Below, piece after piece: positions 11,716 through 25,568 of a DNA stretch of 64,000 nucleotides; the first letter of the stretch is position 1; each line of letters begins with the position of its first letter. This DNA comes from Pelomonas caseinilytica. Lineage in GTDB: Bacteria > Pseudomonadota > Gammaproteobacteria > Burkholderiales > Burkholderiaceae_C. The position numbers and the translations under genes were made by a program. The stretch spans positions 558,001 through 622,000 of the forward strand of contig NZ_JAJTWT010000002.1 of NCBI RefSeq assembly GCF_021353235.1. The letters are read 5' to 3'. The notes beneath the pieces are model-generated. The model saw only the letters and a list, made by a program, of their open reading frames with translations. It was not told the origin of the DNA and did not search any database.

Positions 11716-12234
11716 ATGCGCCTTCCCCTTTCCATCCTTGCGCTGCTGGCCGCCCTCGCCGGGATGCCAGCCCGAGCCGACGACCTGGCCGGCGCCCAGC
11801 GCCTCTGGCTGGCCGGGCAGAAGGCCCAGGCGGTCGAGCAGGTCGAGCAGGCCCTCGCACGCACGCCCGACGACCTGCAACTGCGCTTCGCCCTCGGCGT
11901 CATGCGCATGGAGCTTGGCGAGCGCGCCAAGGCGCTGGCCATCTTCACCCGCCTCACGCAGGACTTCCCCGACCTGGCCGACCCGTACAACAACCTCGCC
12001 GTGCTGCATGCCGCCGCGGGCGAGCTCGACGAGGCCAAGGCCGCCCTGGAGCAGGCCCTGCGGCTGCAGCCCGAGCACGCCCAGGCCCAGGAAAACCTCG
12101 GCGACGTGCTGCTGCGCCTGGCGCTGCGGGCCTACGAACGGGCCCAGAAAGCCGCCGTCACGCCGACGGACGCCCTGGCCACCAAGATCAACCGTACCCT
12201 GGCGCTGACGCGCGAACTGCGCGCAGCGCCCTGA
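11716..12234 (+). CDS. Secreted tetratricopeptide repeat protein
   Basis: A 172-residue protein with an N-terminal signal peptide (hydrophobic core about 3-17, cleavage near [10 protein letters not shown]) and about three TPR units (about 25-125). The latter show the alternating small/large pattern in [26 protein letters not shown]. It is probably a periplasmic scaffold. It begins a five-gene plus-strand run with two cyclophilins, lpxH and mtfA, with an 11-base gap to the next gene. Its partner is unknown; envelope assembly is a reasonable guess from the neighbours. Confidence 0.75.
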   Translation: MRLPLSILALLAALAGMPARADDLAGAQRLWLAGQKAQAVEQVEQALARTPDDLQLRFALGVMRMELGERAKALAIFTRLTQDFPDLADPYNNLAVLHAAAGELDEAKAALEQALRLQPEHAQAQENLGDVLLRLALRAYERAQKAAVTPTDALATKINRTLALTRELRAAP

Positions 12235-12245
12235 CCCGCAAATCC

Positions 12246-12809
12246 ATGACCCGTTCCCTCGCCCTCCTCCTCGCCGGCCTGCTCACGCTGGGCAGCGCCA
12301 ACGCCCAGACTGTCAAGCTGCAGACGACCGAAGGCGACATCCGCATCGAGCTCGACGCCGAGAAGGCGCCCCGCACGGTGGCCAACTTCCTGCAGTACGT
12401 GAAGGCGGGGCACTACAACGGCGTGGTCTTCCACCGCGTCATCGATGGCTTCATGATCCAGACCGGCGGCTACGACGCCAAGCTGGCCCAGCGCCCAACC
12501 AAACCGCCCATTCCGCTGGAATCGCACAACGGGCTGTCCAACGTCCGCGGCAGCGTGGCCATGGCCCGCACCAACGACCCGAATTCCGCCACCTCGCAGT
12601 TCTTCATCAACGTGGCCGACAACGTCCGCCTCGACGGCGAGCCCGACGACAGGGCCAGCGGCTATGCCGTGTTCGGCCAGGTCGTCGATGGCATGGACGT
12701 GGTCGACAAGATCCGCGCCGTCGAGGTGGCGCCGCACGGCATCCACCAGCACCTGCCCGTGAAAGCCATCTTCATCACCAAGGCTCTCGTCGAGCCCGTC
12801 AAGAAATGA
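12246..12809 (+). CDS. Periplasmic peptidyl-prolyl cis-trans isomerase (cyclophilin)
   Basis: A 187-residue cyclophilin, PpiA-like, with a signal peptide (about 1-20, ending ANA-QT). Core motifs are [19 protein letters not shown] (about 58-76, with the catalytic Arg in FHRV), [20 protein letters not shown] (about 106-125) and [17 protein letters not shown]. It should catalyse proline isomerisation on exported proteins. The last four bases overlap the next gene (ATGA), which encodes a cytoplasmic cyclophilin, so a coupled pair serves two compartments. Confidence 0.93.
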   Translation: MTRSLALLLAGLLTLGSANAQTVKLQTTEGDIRIELDAEKAPRTVANFLQYVKAGHYNGVVFHRVIDGFMIQTGGYDAKLAQRPTKPPIPLESHNGLSNVRGSVAMARTNDPNSATSQFFINVADNVRLDGEPDDRASGYAVFGQVVDGMDVVDKIRAVEVAPHGIHQHLPVKAIFITKALVEPVKK

Positions 12810-13303
12810 GCCAAGTCAAACTCACCACCAACCACGGCGACATCGTCATCGAGCTGGACGCCGAGAAGGCGCCGGAGTCCGCCGCCAACTTCCTCAGCTA
12901 CGTCCGCAAGGGCCACTACGACGGCACGGTCTTCCACCGCGTCATCAAGGGCTTCATGATCCAGGGCGGCGGCTTCGAACAGGGCATGAAGCAAAAGCCC
13001 ACCGACGCCCCCATCCCGAACGAGGCCAATAACGGCCTGAAGAACGCGCACTACACCGTGGCCATGGCCCGCACGAATGCGCCGCATTCGGCCACGGCCC
13101 AGTTCTTCATCAACACGACCGACAACGGCTTCCTGGACTTCAAGTCCGAGTCGCCGTCGGGCTGGGGCTATGCCGTGTTCGGCAAGGTCGTGGAAGGCCA
13201 GGACGTCGTCGACAAGATCGAGAAGGTCAAGACCAGCCGGTCGGGCTTCCACGACGACGTGCCCGTCGAGGCCGTCGTGATCGAGAAAGCCGTCGAAGTT
13301 TGA
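12806..13303 (+). CDS. ppiB: Cytoplasmic peptidyl-prolyl cis-trans isomerase B (cyclophilin)
   Basis: A 165-residue cyclophilin without signal peptide. The motifs are [17 protein letters not shown] (about 50-66), [18 protein letters not shown] (about 90-107) and [20 protein letters not shown]. Length and the lack of an N-terminal extension match E. coli PpiB. The ATG overlaps the preceding stop (ATGA), and its own stop overlaps the lpxH start. High similarity to the upstream gene suggests an old tandem duplication. Confidence 0.94.
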   Translation: MSQVKLTTNHGDIVIELDAEKAPESAANFLSYVRKGHYDGTVFHRVIKGFMIQGGGFEQGMKQKPTDAPIPNEANNGLKNAHYTVAMARTNAPHSATAQFFINTTDNGFLDFKSESPSGWGYAVFGKVVEGQDVVDKIEKVKTSRSGFHDDVPVEAVVIEKAVEV

Positions 13304-14046
13304 TCCACACGCTGACGGCCCCGGCGCACTGGCGGCAGGTGGATCTGCTGTCCGACCTGCACCTGGGGCCTGACACGCCGGGCACCGCCGCGCGGCTCGA
13401 GGCCCACCTGGCCGGCACGCCGGCACAGGCCGTCCTGCTGCTGGGCGACATCTTCGAGGTGTGGGTGGGCGACGACGCCCGCCATGAGGCCTTCGAGCAG
13501 GGCGTCGTGAACCTGCTGCGAGCCGCCAGCCAGCGCCTGGCGCTCTACTTCATGCCCGGCAACCGCGACTTCCTCGTCGGCGCCGACATGCTTGCCGCCT
13601 GCGGCATGACGGCCCTGCCCGACCCCACTCTGCTCGTCGCCTTCGGCCAGCGCTGGCTGCTGGCCCACGGCGACGCCCAATGTCTGGACGATACGGCCTA
13701 CCAAGCCTGGCGGGCGACCAGCCGCTCGCAGGCCTGGCAGGCCGATTTCCTCGCCAAGCCCCTGGCCGAGCGCCAGGCCTTCGGAAGGCAGGCGCGTGCG
13801 CAGAGCCGGGCATCCCAGGCCGCCCAGCTGCTGGCCACCGACCTCGATGCCGCCGCCTGCCGCGCCTTGCTGCGCGAGGCCGGTGCGGCGACGCTCATCC
13901 ATGGCCACACGCATCGACCGGCGGAACACGACCTCGGCGAAGGCATGCGGCGCGTGGTGCTGTCGGACTGGGATTTCGATGCAACGCCGCCGCGCGGCGA
14001 TGTGGTCCGCCTGTCCGCCACCGGCCTGCAGCGCCTCGCGCCGTGA
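13300..14046 (+). CDS. lpxH: UDP-2,3-diacylglucosamine diphosphatase
   Basis: A 248-residue calcineurin-like metallophosphatase that hydrolyses UDP-2,3-diacylglucosamine to lipid X in lipid A synthesis. The metal-binding series is present: DLLSDLHLG (about 14-22), [14 protein letters not shown] (about 47-60), MPGNRDFL (about 85-92), LAHGD (about 124) and the late IHGHTHRP (about 202-209). The start is TTG at 13300, overlapping the ppiB stop. It is accepted because it abuts the conserved N-terminus and no ATG lies nearby. Its stop overlaps the GTG of mtfA. Confidence 0.93.
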   Translation: MIHTLTAPAHWRQVDLLSDLHLGPDTPGTAARLEAHLAGTPAQAVLLLGDIFEVWVGDDARHEAFEQGVVNLLRAASQRLALYFMPGNRDFLVGADMLAACGMTALPDPTLLVAFGQRWLLAHGDAQCLDDTAYQAWRATSRSQAWQADFLAKPLAERQAFGRQARAQSRASQAAQLLATDLDAAACRALLREAGAATLIHGHTHRPAEHDLGEGMRRVVLSDWDFDATPPRGDVVRLSATGLQRLAP

Positions 14047-14822
14047 TCCTCAAGGCCCTGCGGGAATGGCGCGAGCAGCGTGCCGTCGAGCGCCACGCCA
14101 TCCCGGAGCCGCTCTGGCAGCTGACGCTGCTGCGCTACCCCTTCCTGGCCCGGCGCAGCAGCGCTGACCTCACCGAGCTCCGGCGCCTTTGCAGCCTCTT
14201 CCTGGCGGCCAAGGAGTTCCACGGCGTGGACGGCTTCGAGGTCACCGACGAGGTGGCCCTGGCCGTGGCCGCCCAGGCCTGCTTGCCGGTGCTGCGCCTG
14301 GGCCTGTCGTGGTACGACGGCTTCGTCGGCATCGTCATGCACGAGGGCGAGGTGGTGGCCCAGCGGCGCATCGAGGACGAAGACGGCATCGTCCACGAGT
14401 ACGACGAGGAGCTGGCCGGCGAGGCCATGGAGGGCGGGCCGCTGATGCTGGCCTGGAACGCCATCGCCGTCAGCAACGACCCGGCCGAGTTCGGCAAGGA
14501 CGAGGTCTACAACGTCGTCATCCATGAGTTCGCCCACGTCATCGACATGCGCGACGGCGAAGCCGACGGCGTGCCGCCGCTGCCCGGCACGGAGGAACGC
14601 GAGCGCTGGATCGCCGTCATCGACGCCGAGTGGGAAAAGTTCTGCGAGCGGGTCGACGCCGGCGAGGACACCCTCGTCGACCCCTACGGCGCCGAGGCCG
14701 TGGAGGAGTTCTTCGCCGTGGCCGTCGAGGCCTTTTTCGTGGCCCCGGCCGCGATGCGGGCCGAGGAGCCGGCGATGTACGAGCTTCTGGCCGGCTTCTT
14801 CAGGCAGGACCCGGCGGCCTGA
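14043..14822 (+). CDS. mtfA: M90-family zinc peptidase MtfA
   Basis: A 259-residue cytoplasmic metallopeptidase of the MtfA family; in E. coli MtfA interacts with the Mlc repressor and affects glucose PTS expression. The zinc motif HEFAHVIDMRDG (about 161-172) provides HExxH, and a downstream Glu-rich stretch AVEEFFAVAVEAFF (about 218-231) supplies the third ligand region. The start is GTG at 14043, overlapping the lpxH stop as GTGA. The frame is open further upstream only as an out-of-frame shadow of lpxH. A strong hairpin follows the stop. No obvious Mlc gene is nearby. Confidence 0.9.
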   Translation: MILKALREWREQRAVERHAIPEPLWQLTLLRYPFLARRSSADLTELRRLCSLFLAAKEFHGVDGFEVTDEVALAVAAQACLPVLRLGLSWYDGFVGIVMHEGEVVAQRRIEDEDGIVHEYDEELAGEAMEGGPLMLAWNAIAVSNDPAEFGKDEVYNVVIHEFAHVIDMRDGEADGVPPLPGTEERERWIAVIDAEWEKFCERVDAGEDTLVDPYGAEAVEEFFAVAVEAFFVAPAAMRAEEPAMYELLAGFFRQDPAA

Positions 14823-14824
14823 AC

Positions 14825-14854
14825 GACGAAGGGACGCCGAGGCGTCCCTTCGTC
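14825..14854. terminator. Bidirectional hairpin between mtfA and clpA
   Basis: A perfect inverted repeat has arms GACGAAGGGACGC and GCGTCCCTTCGTC around a CGAG tetraloop (13 bp). It lies two bases after the mtfA stop and about 16 bases beyond the clpA stop, so it can serve both convergent transcripts. T-runs are short. Confidence 0.7.
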
Positions 14855-14870
14855 AGCGCACCACGCCTGC

Positions 14871-17194
<2,324 letters not shown>

Positions 17195-17198
<4 letters not shown>

Positions 17199-17572
17199 GC
17201 GGCCTCCATAATGCACTGCAGGGGGTGGCCGGCGCGCCGGGAGACGGCCAGTACCAGCTCCACCTTGGTCGCGGCGACATCCTTGGTATAGACACCGCAG
17301 ACCCCGCGACCCTCGTGGTGGATTTTGAGCATGATCTGCGTCGCCGTATCGAGGTCATGGCGGAAAAATTCCTGTAGAACCATGACAACAAACTCCATCG
17401 GCGTGAAATCGTCGTTGAGCAGCAGCACCTGGTAGAGCCGCGGAGGCTCGGTTTTCTGGGGCTGGCGCTCCACGACGGTCGCGCCGTCGCCCTCGTCGCG
17501 CCCCGGCTGGAGCGGCGGCGTGGGGGGCGGCGGCGAGTGGTTTCGCGACGAGAAAACGGGGGACGAGGACAT
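17195..17572 (-). CDS. clpS: ATP-dependent Clp protease adaptor ClpS
   Basis: A 125-residue N-end rule adaptor that delivers substrates to ClpA. The diagnostic core is [21 protein letters not shown] (about 49-69), with the ligand-pocket Asn-Asp-Asp, then [20 protein letters not shown] (about 84-103). The N-terminal 45 residues are low-complexity (Pro, Arg). The start at 17572 is chosen; the frame is open to 17695 but that segment looks non-coding. The ATGA overlap with clpA makes a standard clpS-clpA operon. Confidence 0.94.
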
Positions 17573-17754
17573 GCCTGGGATTCTATCGACGGGGGGGTTT
17601 CCCCGCCGACCGGGGGCAGTTGGCGGCATTGCCCCAATTTGCAAGCATCCCCGGGTGAACCCGGCCGGGAAGGTCCCGAATTGACGCTTTTTCACGGGTC
17701 CTGAGAATTTATGTCCGCCTCCGCGGGAGGTGCCACAAGAATGGAGACAAAACG

Positions 17755-17994
17755 ATGGCGCTGGGCAAAGTCAAGTGGTTCAACGATGCCAAGGGCTTTG
17801 GTTTCATCGAGCCGGAAGCCGGTGGCGATGATGTCTTCGCCCACTTCTCGGCGATCCAGATGGAAGGCTTTCGGACGCTGAAGCAGGGCAGCCAGGTGCA
17901 GTTCGACCTGGTGCAAGGCCCCAAGGGTCAATTGGCGCAGAACATCACGCCGATGGAGGTGGCGCACAAGCTGGAGCAGCCGCAGGCGTCCTGA
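17755..17994 (+). CDS. Cold-shock domain protein (CspA family)
   Basis: A 79-residue single-stranded nucleic acid chaperone. RNP1 (KGFGFIEPE, about 13-21) and RNP2 (DVFAHFSAI, about 26-34) are both present. The C-terminus runs about ten residues past the usual 67-70. A GGAG ribosome site lies about eight bases before the ATG. It is monocistronic, ending in a strong terminator. Whether it is cold-induced or constitutive cannot be read from the sequence. Confidence 0.93.
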   Translation: MALGKVKWFNDAKGFGFIEPEAGGDDVFAHFSAIQMEGFRTLKQGSQVQFDLVQGPKGQLAQNITPMEVAHKLEQPQAS

Positions 17995-18020
17995 CGCCAC
18001 CACGCACCGGGCTGCCAACC

Positions 18021-18051
18021 GCCCCGTGAGCCTGCCGGCCACGGGGCTTTT
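18021..18051 (+). terminator. Rho-independent terminator after the cold-shock gene
   Basis: Arms GCCCCGTG (18021-18028) and CACGGGGC (18040-18047) form an 8-bp stem followed by TTTT, 26 bases after the stop codon. Confidence 0.85.
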
Positions 18052-18174
18052 GTTTGCCGGCACACGACCGGATCGTCAGCAACCGCTAAACCCGGCTTGC
18101 TAGAGTTCGCCTCTTGCGCGCCACGGCCAGGCTGCCGCGCGCCGCACGGATCTCCCTTTCACCGGACCACGTTC

Positions 18175-20409
<2,235 letters not shown>

Positions 20410-20432
20410 TACCCGGCCGGCGGGCCAATGAC

Positions 20433-20458
20433 AAAGGGGCGCCGAGGCGCCCCTTTTT
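20433..20458. terminator. Bidirectional terminator
   Basis: Arms GGGGCGC and GCGCCCC around CGAG are flanked by AAA on the left and TTTTT on the right. It terminates monomeric IDH on the plus strand and, by symmetry, the PEP-CTERM gene arriving on the minus strand. Confidence 0.88.
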
Positions 20459-20496
20459 ACGGCCGCCCCGGGCGGGGCAGCAGGATTGATCCCGGA

Positions 20497-21006
20497 TCAG
20501 TCGGCGCGACGACGGCGCGCGACGAACCCGATGATGCCCAGGCCAGCGCCGAGCAGCGCATAGGTCTCGGGCTCCGGCACCGGCTGGGCAACGGCCTTCG
20601 CCGCGAGGGCATAGGCCGACACCGGCGCGTTCGACAGCGCCAGGACCTTGAAGTAGTAGTTGCCGGCGGCCAGGGTGTCGAAGTGGCTGGTCGACACGGC
20701 GGAGAAACCATGGCCGACCACCAGCACGTCGTCGGCGTTGCCGACGATCGAATCCAGGCCCGCGGTGTAGATGCCGTAGAAGGCGGGGTTGAGGTTGCCG
20801 AAAACGACGCTCGCGTTGCTCTCCACCGTGGAGGCCACGGACACCGAGAACGTGAAGTTGTCGTTGACGATCGCACCGAAGGACGTCGCCGCGCCACCGG
20901 TGGTGGTGATGGTCGAGCCGAGCGTACCGAGGTTGACCGTCGAGGCCTGCGCCGCGGCGGCAGCAAACGAAAGGGCCGCGACGACCGGAACGAACTTGAG
21001 TTTCAT
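20497..21006 (-). CDS. PEP-CTERM sorting domain protein
   Basis: A 169-residue exported protein with a signal peptide (about 1-22, ending AQA-ST). The C-terminal anchor is VPEPETYALLGAGLGIIGF followed by ARRRR, the PEP-CTERM tripartite tail recognised by exosortase. The middle is rich in Ser, Thr, Ala, Asn and beta-prone, and contains NFTFSVSVAS and NYYFKVLAL, resembling FxDxF-type PEP-CTERM proteins. An AGGAGG ribosome site lies five bases before the ATG. Such proteins are typically surface or matrix-associated; its role is unknown. No exosortase gene is in the window. Confidence 0.88.
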   Translation of the reverse strand: MKLKFVPVVAALSFAAAAAQASTVNLGTLGSTITTTGGAATSFGAIVNDNFTFSVSVASTVESNASVVFGNLNPAFYGIYTAGLDSIVGNADDVLVVGHGFSAVSTSHFDTLAAGNYYFKVLALSNAPVSAYALAAKAVAQPVPEPETYALLGAGLGIIGFVARRRRAD

Positions 21007-21219
21007 TTTTCCTCCTGGGACGAGAACAGACTCAGCACGCCAAGCAAGGTGCATGCCATTCGAGAAAACCCTTGAGAATTCAGCAGCTTGTGACGGAATG
21101 CCCGCGCGCCCGTGCCGAGTTGTCAAGATTCTCGACAGATGACTTTTGCCTTGCTACCAGTGACCGACGCGTGGCGCACAGCTCGCCGGAGGATGTAGCC
21201 CTCCGATGACGCCGACATG

Positions 21220-21252
21220 AAAAAGGCCCCGGCCTCCTGGGAGGACGGGGCC
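21220..21252 (-). terminator. Rho-independent terminator after dimeric icd
   Basis: On the minus strand the outer arms GGCCCCG / CGGGGCC and inner CCTCC / GGAGG are followed by TTTTT. It is placed 33 bases past the icd stop. Confidence 0.9.
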
Positions 21253-21284
21253 CGCAGGGGCGCCGCGCGGGCGGGCTCGAAAGC

Positions 21285-22541
<1,257 letters not shown>

Positions 22542-22602
22542 GGCTGGGGGCTTTCGCAAAAAGGCGAGAGGGAAAACGAAACCCGGCGAGTTTATGACCG
22601 CG

Positions 22603-23229
22603 TCAGCAGGCCAGCGCGATGCGCTGCCAAACGCCGTGACCGAGCGCAAAGCCGGCGCCCACCACCAGGGCCAGGCCGGCCAGGCGCAGGGCCAGCATCT
22701 CGCCGCCGGCACCGCGGCGCAGCAGCCGCGCCCGCCACAACGGCGCGATCACCAGGCCGGGCGTGCTGCCGAGCGCGAAGCCAGCCATCGCGCCCGCACC
22801 GCCGAGGGGCGAACTGGCCAGCGCAGCCAGCAGCAGCGCCGCATGCAGCAGGCCGCAGGGCATGACCAGCCAGGCCATGCCGGTGAAGAAGGCGTGGCGG
22901 GGCTGGGGGCGCCAGTTCACGCGGCCCAGCCAGACGGGCATGCGGCCACGCACGAGCAGGGTCAACCCCAGCAGCAGCATCGCCGCCTGCAGCAACGCCC
23001 AGGCGGGTTGCAGCAGGGCCGCGCTCTGGGAGGCGCGCGCCAGGGCCTGGGCCGAGGCCGCCGCGATGGCACCGCCCGCGGCATAGCCGACGAGCCGGCC
23101 CGCGAGCAGCCTCGCCGGCCGGTGGCCACCCGCCAGGGCGCAGGGCGCGCTGCACATCGCCGCGCAATGCGGCATGCCGGCCAGGCCCATGAGGGTGGCC
23201 GACGTGATCAGCGCAACATCGAGCGCCAT
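22603..23229 (-). CDS. TauE/SafE-like (CcoS-neighbour) sulfite exporter family membrane protein
   Basis: A 208-residue inner-membrane protein with about six hydrophobic helices. It starts [30 protein letters not shown], with the GxPHCxxMC motif of the DsbD-like, heavy-metal-transport/SafE group. Such genes commonly sit beside hemN, fnr and cbb3 oxidase genes, and copper delivery to the oxidase is suspected for several. Its ATG shares one base with the hemN stop (TGATG), so hemN and this gene form a coupled operon. The metal role is inference; two Cys-His motifs support it. Confidence 0.75.
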   Translation of the reverse strand: MALDVALITSATLMGLAGMPHCAAMCSAPCALAGGHRPARLLAGRLVGYAAGGAIAAASAQALARASQSAALLQPAWALLQAAMLLLGLTLLVRGRMPVWLGRVNWRPQPRHAFFTGMAWLVMPCGLLHAALLLAALASSPLGGAGAMAGFALGSTPGLVIAPLWRARLLRRGAGGEMLALRLAGLALVVGAGFALGHGVWQRIALAC

Positions 23230-24617
23230 CAGATGATCTTGGAGAAGCGCTCCCGGCTCGCGTCGGCCTGCAGGTAGCGGTCGAAGACCATGGCCACCGC
23301 CCGCACGAAGTACCAGCCCAGCGGCGTCACCTGGATGGCCCCCGGCTCGAGCGTGACGAGACCCTGGTCCGCGAGCTGCTCCAGCCGCTCGATCTCGGGC
23401 GCGAAGTAGCGGGGCACGTCGACGAGGTAGGACGCGGCGATGGACTCGAACTCGACGCGGCCCTGGCACATCAGCGCCATGATGACGGCACGGCGCACGA
23501 GGTCGTCGCGGTTCAGTGCCAGGCCACGCTGCACGGGCAACTGGCGCTGGCGGAGGGAGTCCTCGTATTCCTCCAGCGTCTTGGCGTTCTGGGCGTAGGT
23601 GGCGCCCACGCGGCTGATGGCCGAGACGCCGAGACCGACGAGGTCGCAGTCCGGCTGCGTGGAATAGCCCTGGAAATTGCGGTGCAACAGGCCTTGGCGC
23701 TTGGCCACGGCCAGCGGGTCGTCCGGCAGGGCGAAGTGGTCCATGCCGATGTAGGTGTAGCCATCGCCCAGCAGCGCGCTGATGGCGCCGGACAGCATGG
23801 CCAGCTTGTCTCCAGCCGGCGGCAGCAGTTCGGCCACGATGCGGCGCTGGGGCTTGAAGCGCTGCGGCAGGTGGGCATAGGCGTACATCGCGATGCGGTC
23901 GGGCCGCAGCTCGGACACCTGGGCGATGGTGCGGGCGAAGCTGGCCGGCGTCTGCAGCGGCAGGCCGTAGATCAGGTCGACGCTGATCGAGGTGAAGCCG
24001 AGGGCCCGCGCCGAGCGCATCAGCGCGGCGACCGATTCGAAAGGCTGCACGCGATGCACCGCCTTCTGCACCGCCGGCTCGAAATCCTGTACGCCCAGCG
24101 ACAGGCGGTTGAAACCCAGAGACTTCAGGTGGGCCAGCCGGCCGGCGTCGACGGTGCGGGGGTCGACCTCGATGGACAGTTCGGCGCTCGGCAGCAGGCG
24201 GAAGCGCTGCCGCAGCGACGCCATCAGCGCGCTGAGTTCGGCGTCGGAAAGAAAGGTCGGCGAACCGCCGCCGAGGTGCAGTTGCGACACCGGCGCATGC
24301 CCGCCGATGGCGCCGGCGACCAGGTCCATCTCCACCTCGAGCAGGTCCAGGTAGGGCTGGGCGCGCTCATGGTGCTTGGTGATGATCTTGTTGCAGGCGC
24401 AGTAGTAGCAGAGCTGCTCGCAAAACGGGATGTGCACGTAGATCGACAGCGCCTGCGCGGCGCCGCGCTGTGCCAGCGCCTGCAGGTGCTGCGGCGCCTG
24501 GTGGGCCTCGACGAAGCGGTCGGCCGTCGGGTAGGACGTGTAGCGCGGACCGGCCACGTCGTGGCGACGCAGCAGGTCGGGGTCGAGGGGGCGGACGGTT
24601 TCAGTCAGTGCAGCCAT
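23229..24617 (-). CDS. hemN: Oxygen-independent coproporphyrinogen III oxidase
   Basis: A 462-residue radical SAM enzyme that decarboxylates coproporphyrinogen III in anaerobic heme synthesis. The iron-sulfur motif CxxxCxxC is Cys66, Cys70, Cys73 in YVHIPFCEQLCYYCACNK. GPRYTSYPTADRF near 23-35 is the HemN-specific N-terminal signature (it distinguishes HemN from HemW), and GGGSPTF follows near 112. A perfect FNR box lies 35 bases upstream of the ATG, consistent with induction at low oxygen. The downstream partner is the SafE-like gene. Confidence 0.95.
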   Translation of the reverse strand: MAALTETVRPLDPDLLRRHDVAGPRYTSYPTADRFVEAHQAPQHLQALAQRGAAQALSIYVHIPFCEQLCYYCACNKIITKHHERAQPYLDLLEVEMDLVAGAIGGHAPVSQLHLGGGSPTFLSDAELSALMASLRQRFRLLPSAELSIEVDPRTVDAGRLAHLKSLGFNRLSLGVQDFEPAVQKAVHRVQPFESVAALMRSARALGFTSISVDLIYGLPLQTPASFARTIAQVSELRPDRIAMYAYAHLPQRFKPQRRIVAELLPPAGDKLAMLSGAISALLGDGYTYIGMDHFALPDDPLAVAKRQGLLHRNFQGYSTQPDCDLVGLGVSAISRVGATYAQNAKTLEEYEDSLRQRQLPVQRGLALNRDDLVRRAVIMALMCQGRVEFESIAASYLVDVPRYFAPEIERLEQLADQGLVTLEPGAIQVTPLGWYFVRAVAMVFDRYLQADASRERFSKII

Positions 24618-24651
24618 GCGACCACTGTGCCGAGCCACCTTGGCCGCGGTT

Positions 24652-24665
24652 TTGATCCAGATCAA
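24652..24665. promoter_or_regulatory. FNR box (perfect) between hemN and fnr
   Basis: The sequence TTGATCCAGATCAA matches the FNR consensus TTGATnnnnATCAA at every fixed position. It lies 35 bases before the hemN start and 61 before the fnr start, so it can regulate both divergent genes, including fnr autoregulation. Confidence 0.88.
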
Positions 24666-24725
24666 GCGGGCGGCCGGGCGGGCGGCCAAGAATGCCCGGC
24701 ATTGATGCAAGCCAAGCGCCAGACC

Positions 24726-25490
24726 ATGCCGACTCCCACGCCGTTCGCGGCCCCCGCCCGAAACTGCCCCGACATGACGCTTGAGCCGCTCAAGGTCGCG
24801 TGTGCGAGCTGCAACCTGCGCGAGCTTTGCCTGCCCGTCGGACTGAACGTCCACGACCTGAGCCGCCTCGACGGCCTCGTCGCCAAGCGCCGGACCGTGC
24901 AGCGGGGCGACCATCTCTTTCGCAACGGCGAGCGCTTCGAGGCGCTTTATGCGGTGCGCACCGGCTTCTTCAAGACCTGCGTCAACAGCGAGGACGGCCG
25001 TGACCAGGTCACCGGCTTCCAGATGGCCGGCGAGTTGCTCGGCCTGGACGGCATCAGCAGCGACCACCACCATTGCGATGCCGTCGCGCTGGAGGACTCC
25101 TCGGTCTGCGTCATCCCGTACAGCCAGCTGGAGGAGCTGTCGCGCGAGTTCACGGTGCTGCAGCACCAGTTCCACAAGATCATGAGCCGCGAGATCGTGC
25201 GCGACCATGGCGTGATGCTGCTGCTGGGGAATATGCGCGCCGAGGAGCGGCTCGCGGCCTTCCTGCTCAACCTGACCCAGCGGCTGCAGGCCCGGGGCTT
25301 TTCCGCGTCGAGCGTGGTACTGCGCATGACGCGCGAAGAGATCGGCAGCTACCTCGGCCTCAAGCTCGAGACCGTTAGCCGCACGTTCTCCAAGTTCCAG
25401 GAGGAAGGCGTGCTGGACGTGAAGCAGCGCCAGATCACCGTCCTCGATCTGCAGGCCCTGCAAGGGCTGGTCTCCAACGCCGCCTGCTGA
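24726..25490 (+). CDS. fnr: FNR-type oxygen-sensing transcription factor
   Basis: A 254-residue Crp/Fnr family regulator. Cys26, Cys29, Cys35 (CASCNLRELC) and Cys117 (HHHCDAVAL) are in FNR spacing, so a [4Fe-4S] cluster should make it active only without oxygen. A cyclic-nucleotide-like barrel spans about 45-150, and the C-terminal helix-turn-helix includes TREEIGSYLGLKLETVSRTF, whose E-x-x-S-R reads TTGAT half-sites. The ATG at 24726 is chosen; another ATG lies 21 bases upstream. Several FNR boxes in this window fit its specificity. Confidence 0.93.
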   Translation: MPTPTPFAAPARNCPDMTLEPLKVACASCNLRELCLPVGLNVHDLSRLDGLVAKRRTVQRGDHLFRNGERFEALYAVRTGFFKTCVNSEDGRDQVTGFQMAGELLGLDGISSDHHHCDAVALEDSSVCVIPYSQLEELSREFTVLQHQFHKIMSREIVRDHGVMLLLGNMRAEERLAAFLLNLTQRLQARGFSASSVVLRMTREEIGSYLGLKLETVSRTFSKFQEEGVLDVKQRQITVLDLQALQGLVSNAAC

Positions 25491-25527
25491 GGGCGAGCCC
25501 ACAGCGACCCACCCGCAAGCCGTGATG

Positions 25528-25552
25528 GCCTTTGCTGCACCGCAGCAAAGGC
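25528..25552. promoter_or_regulatory. Perfect 11-bp inverted repeat upstream of NADH dehydrogenase
   Basis: Arms GCCTTTGCTGC (25528-25538) and GCAGCAAAGGC (25542-25552) flank the loop ACC. It lies 37 bases after the fnr stop and 16 before the next start. There is no T-run, so a plain terminator is unlikely. An mRNA leader hairpin or a protein operator is possible. Confidence 0.55.
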
Positions 25553-25568
25553 GGCGTAGGATGGGGCC

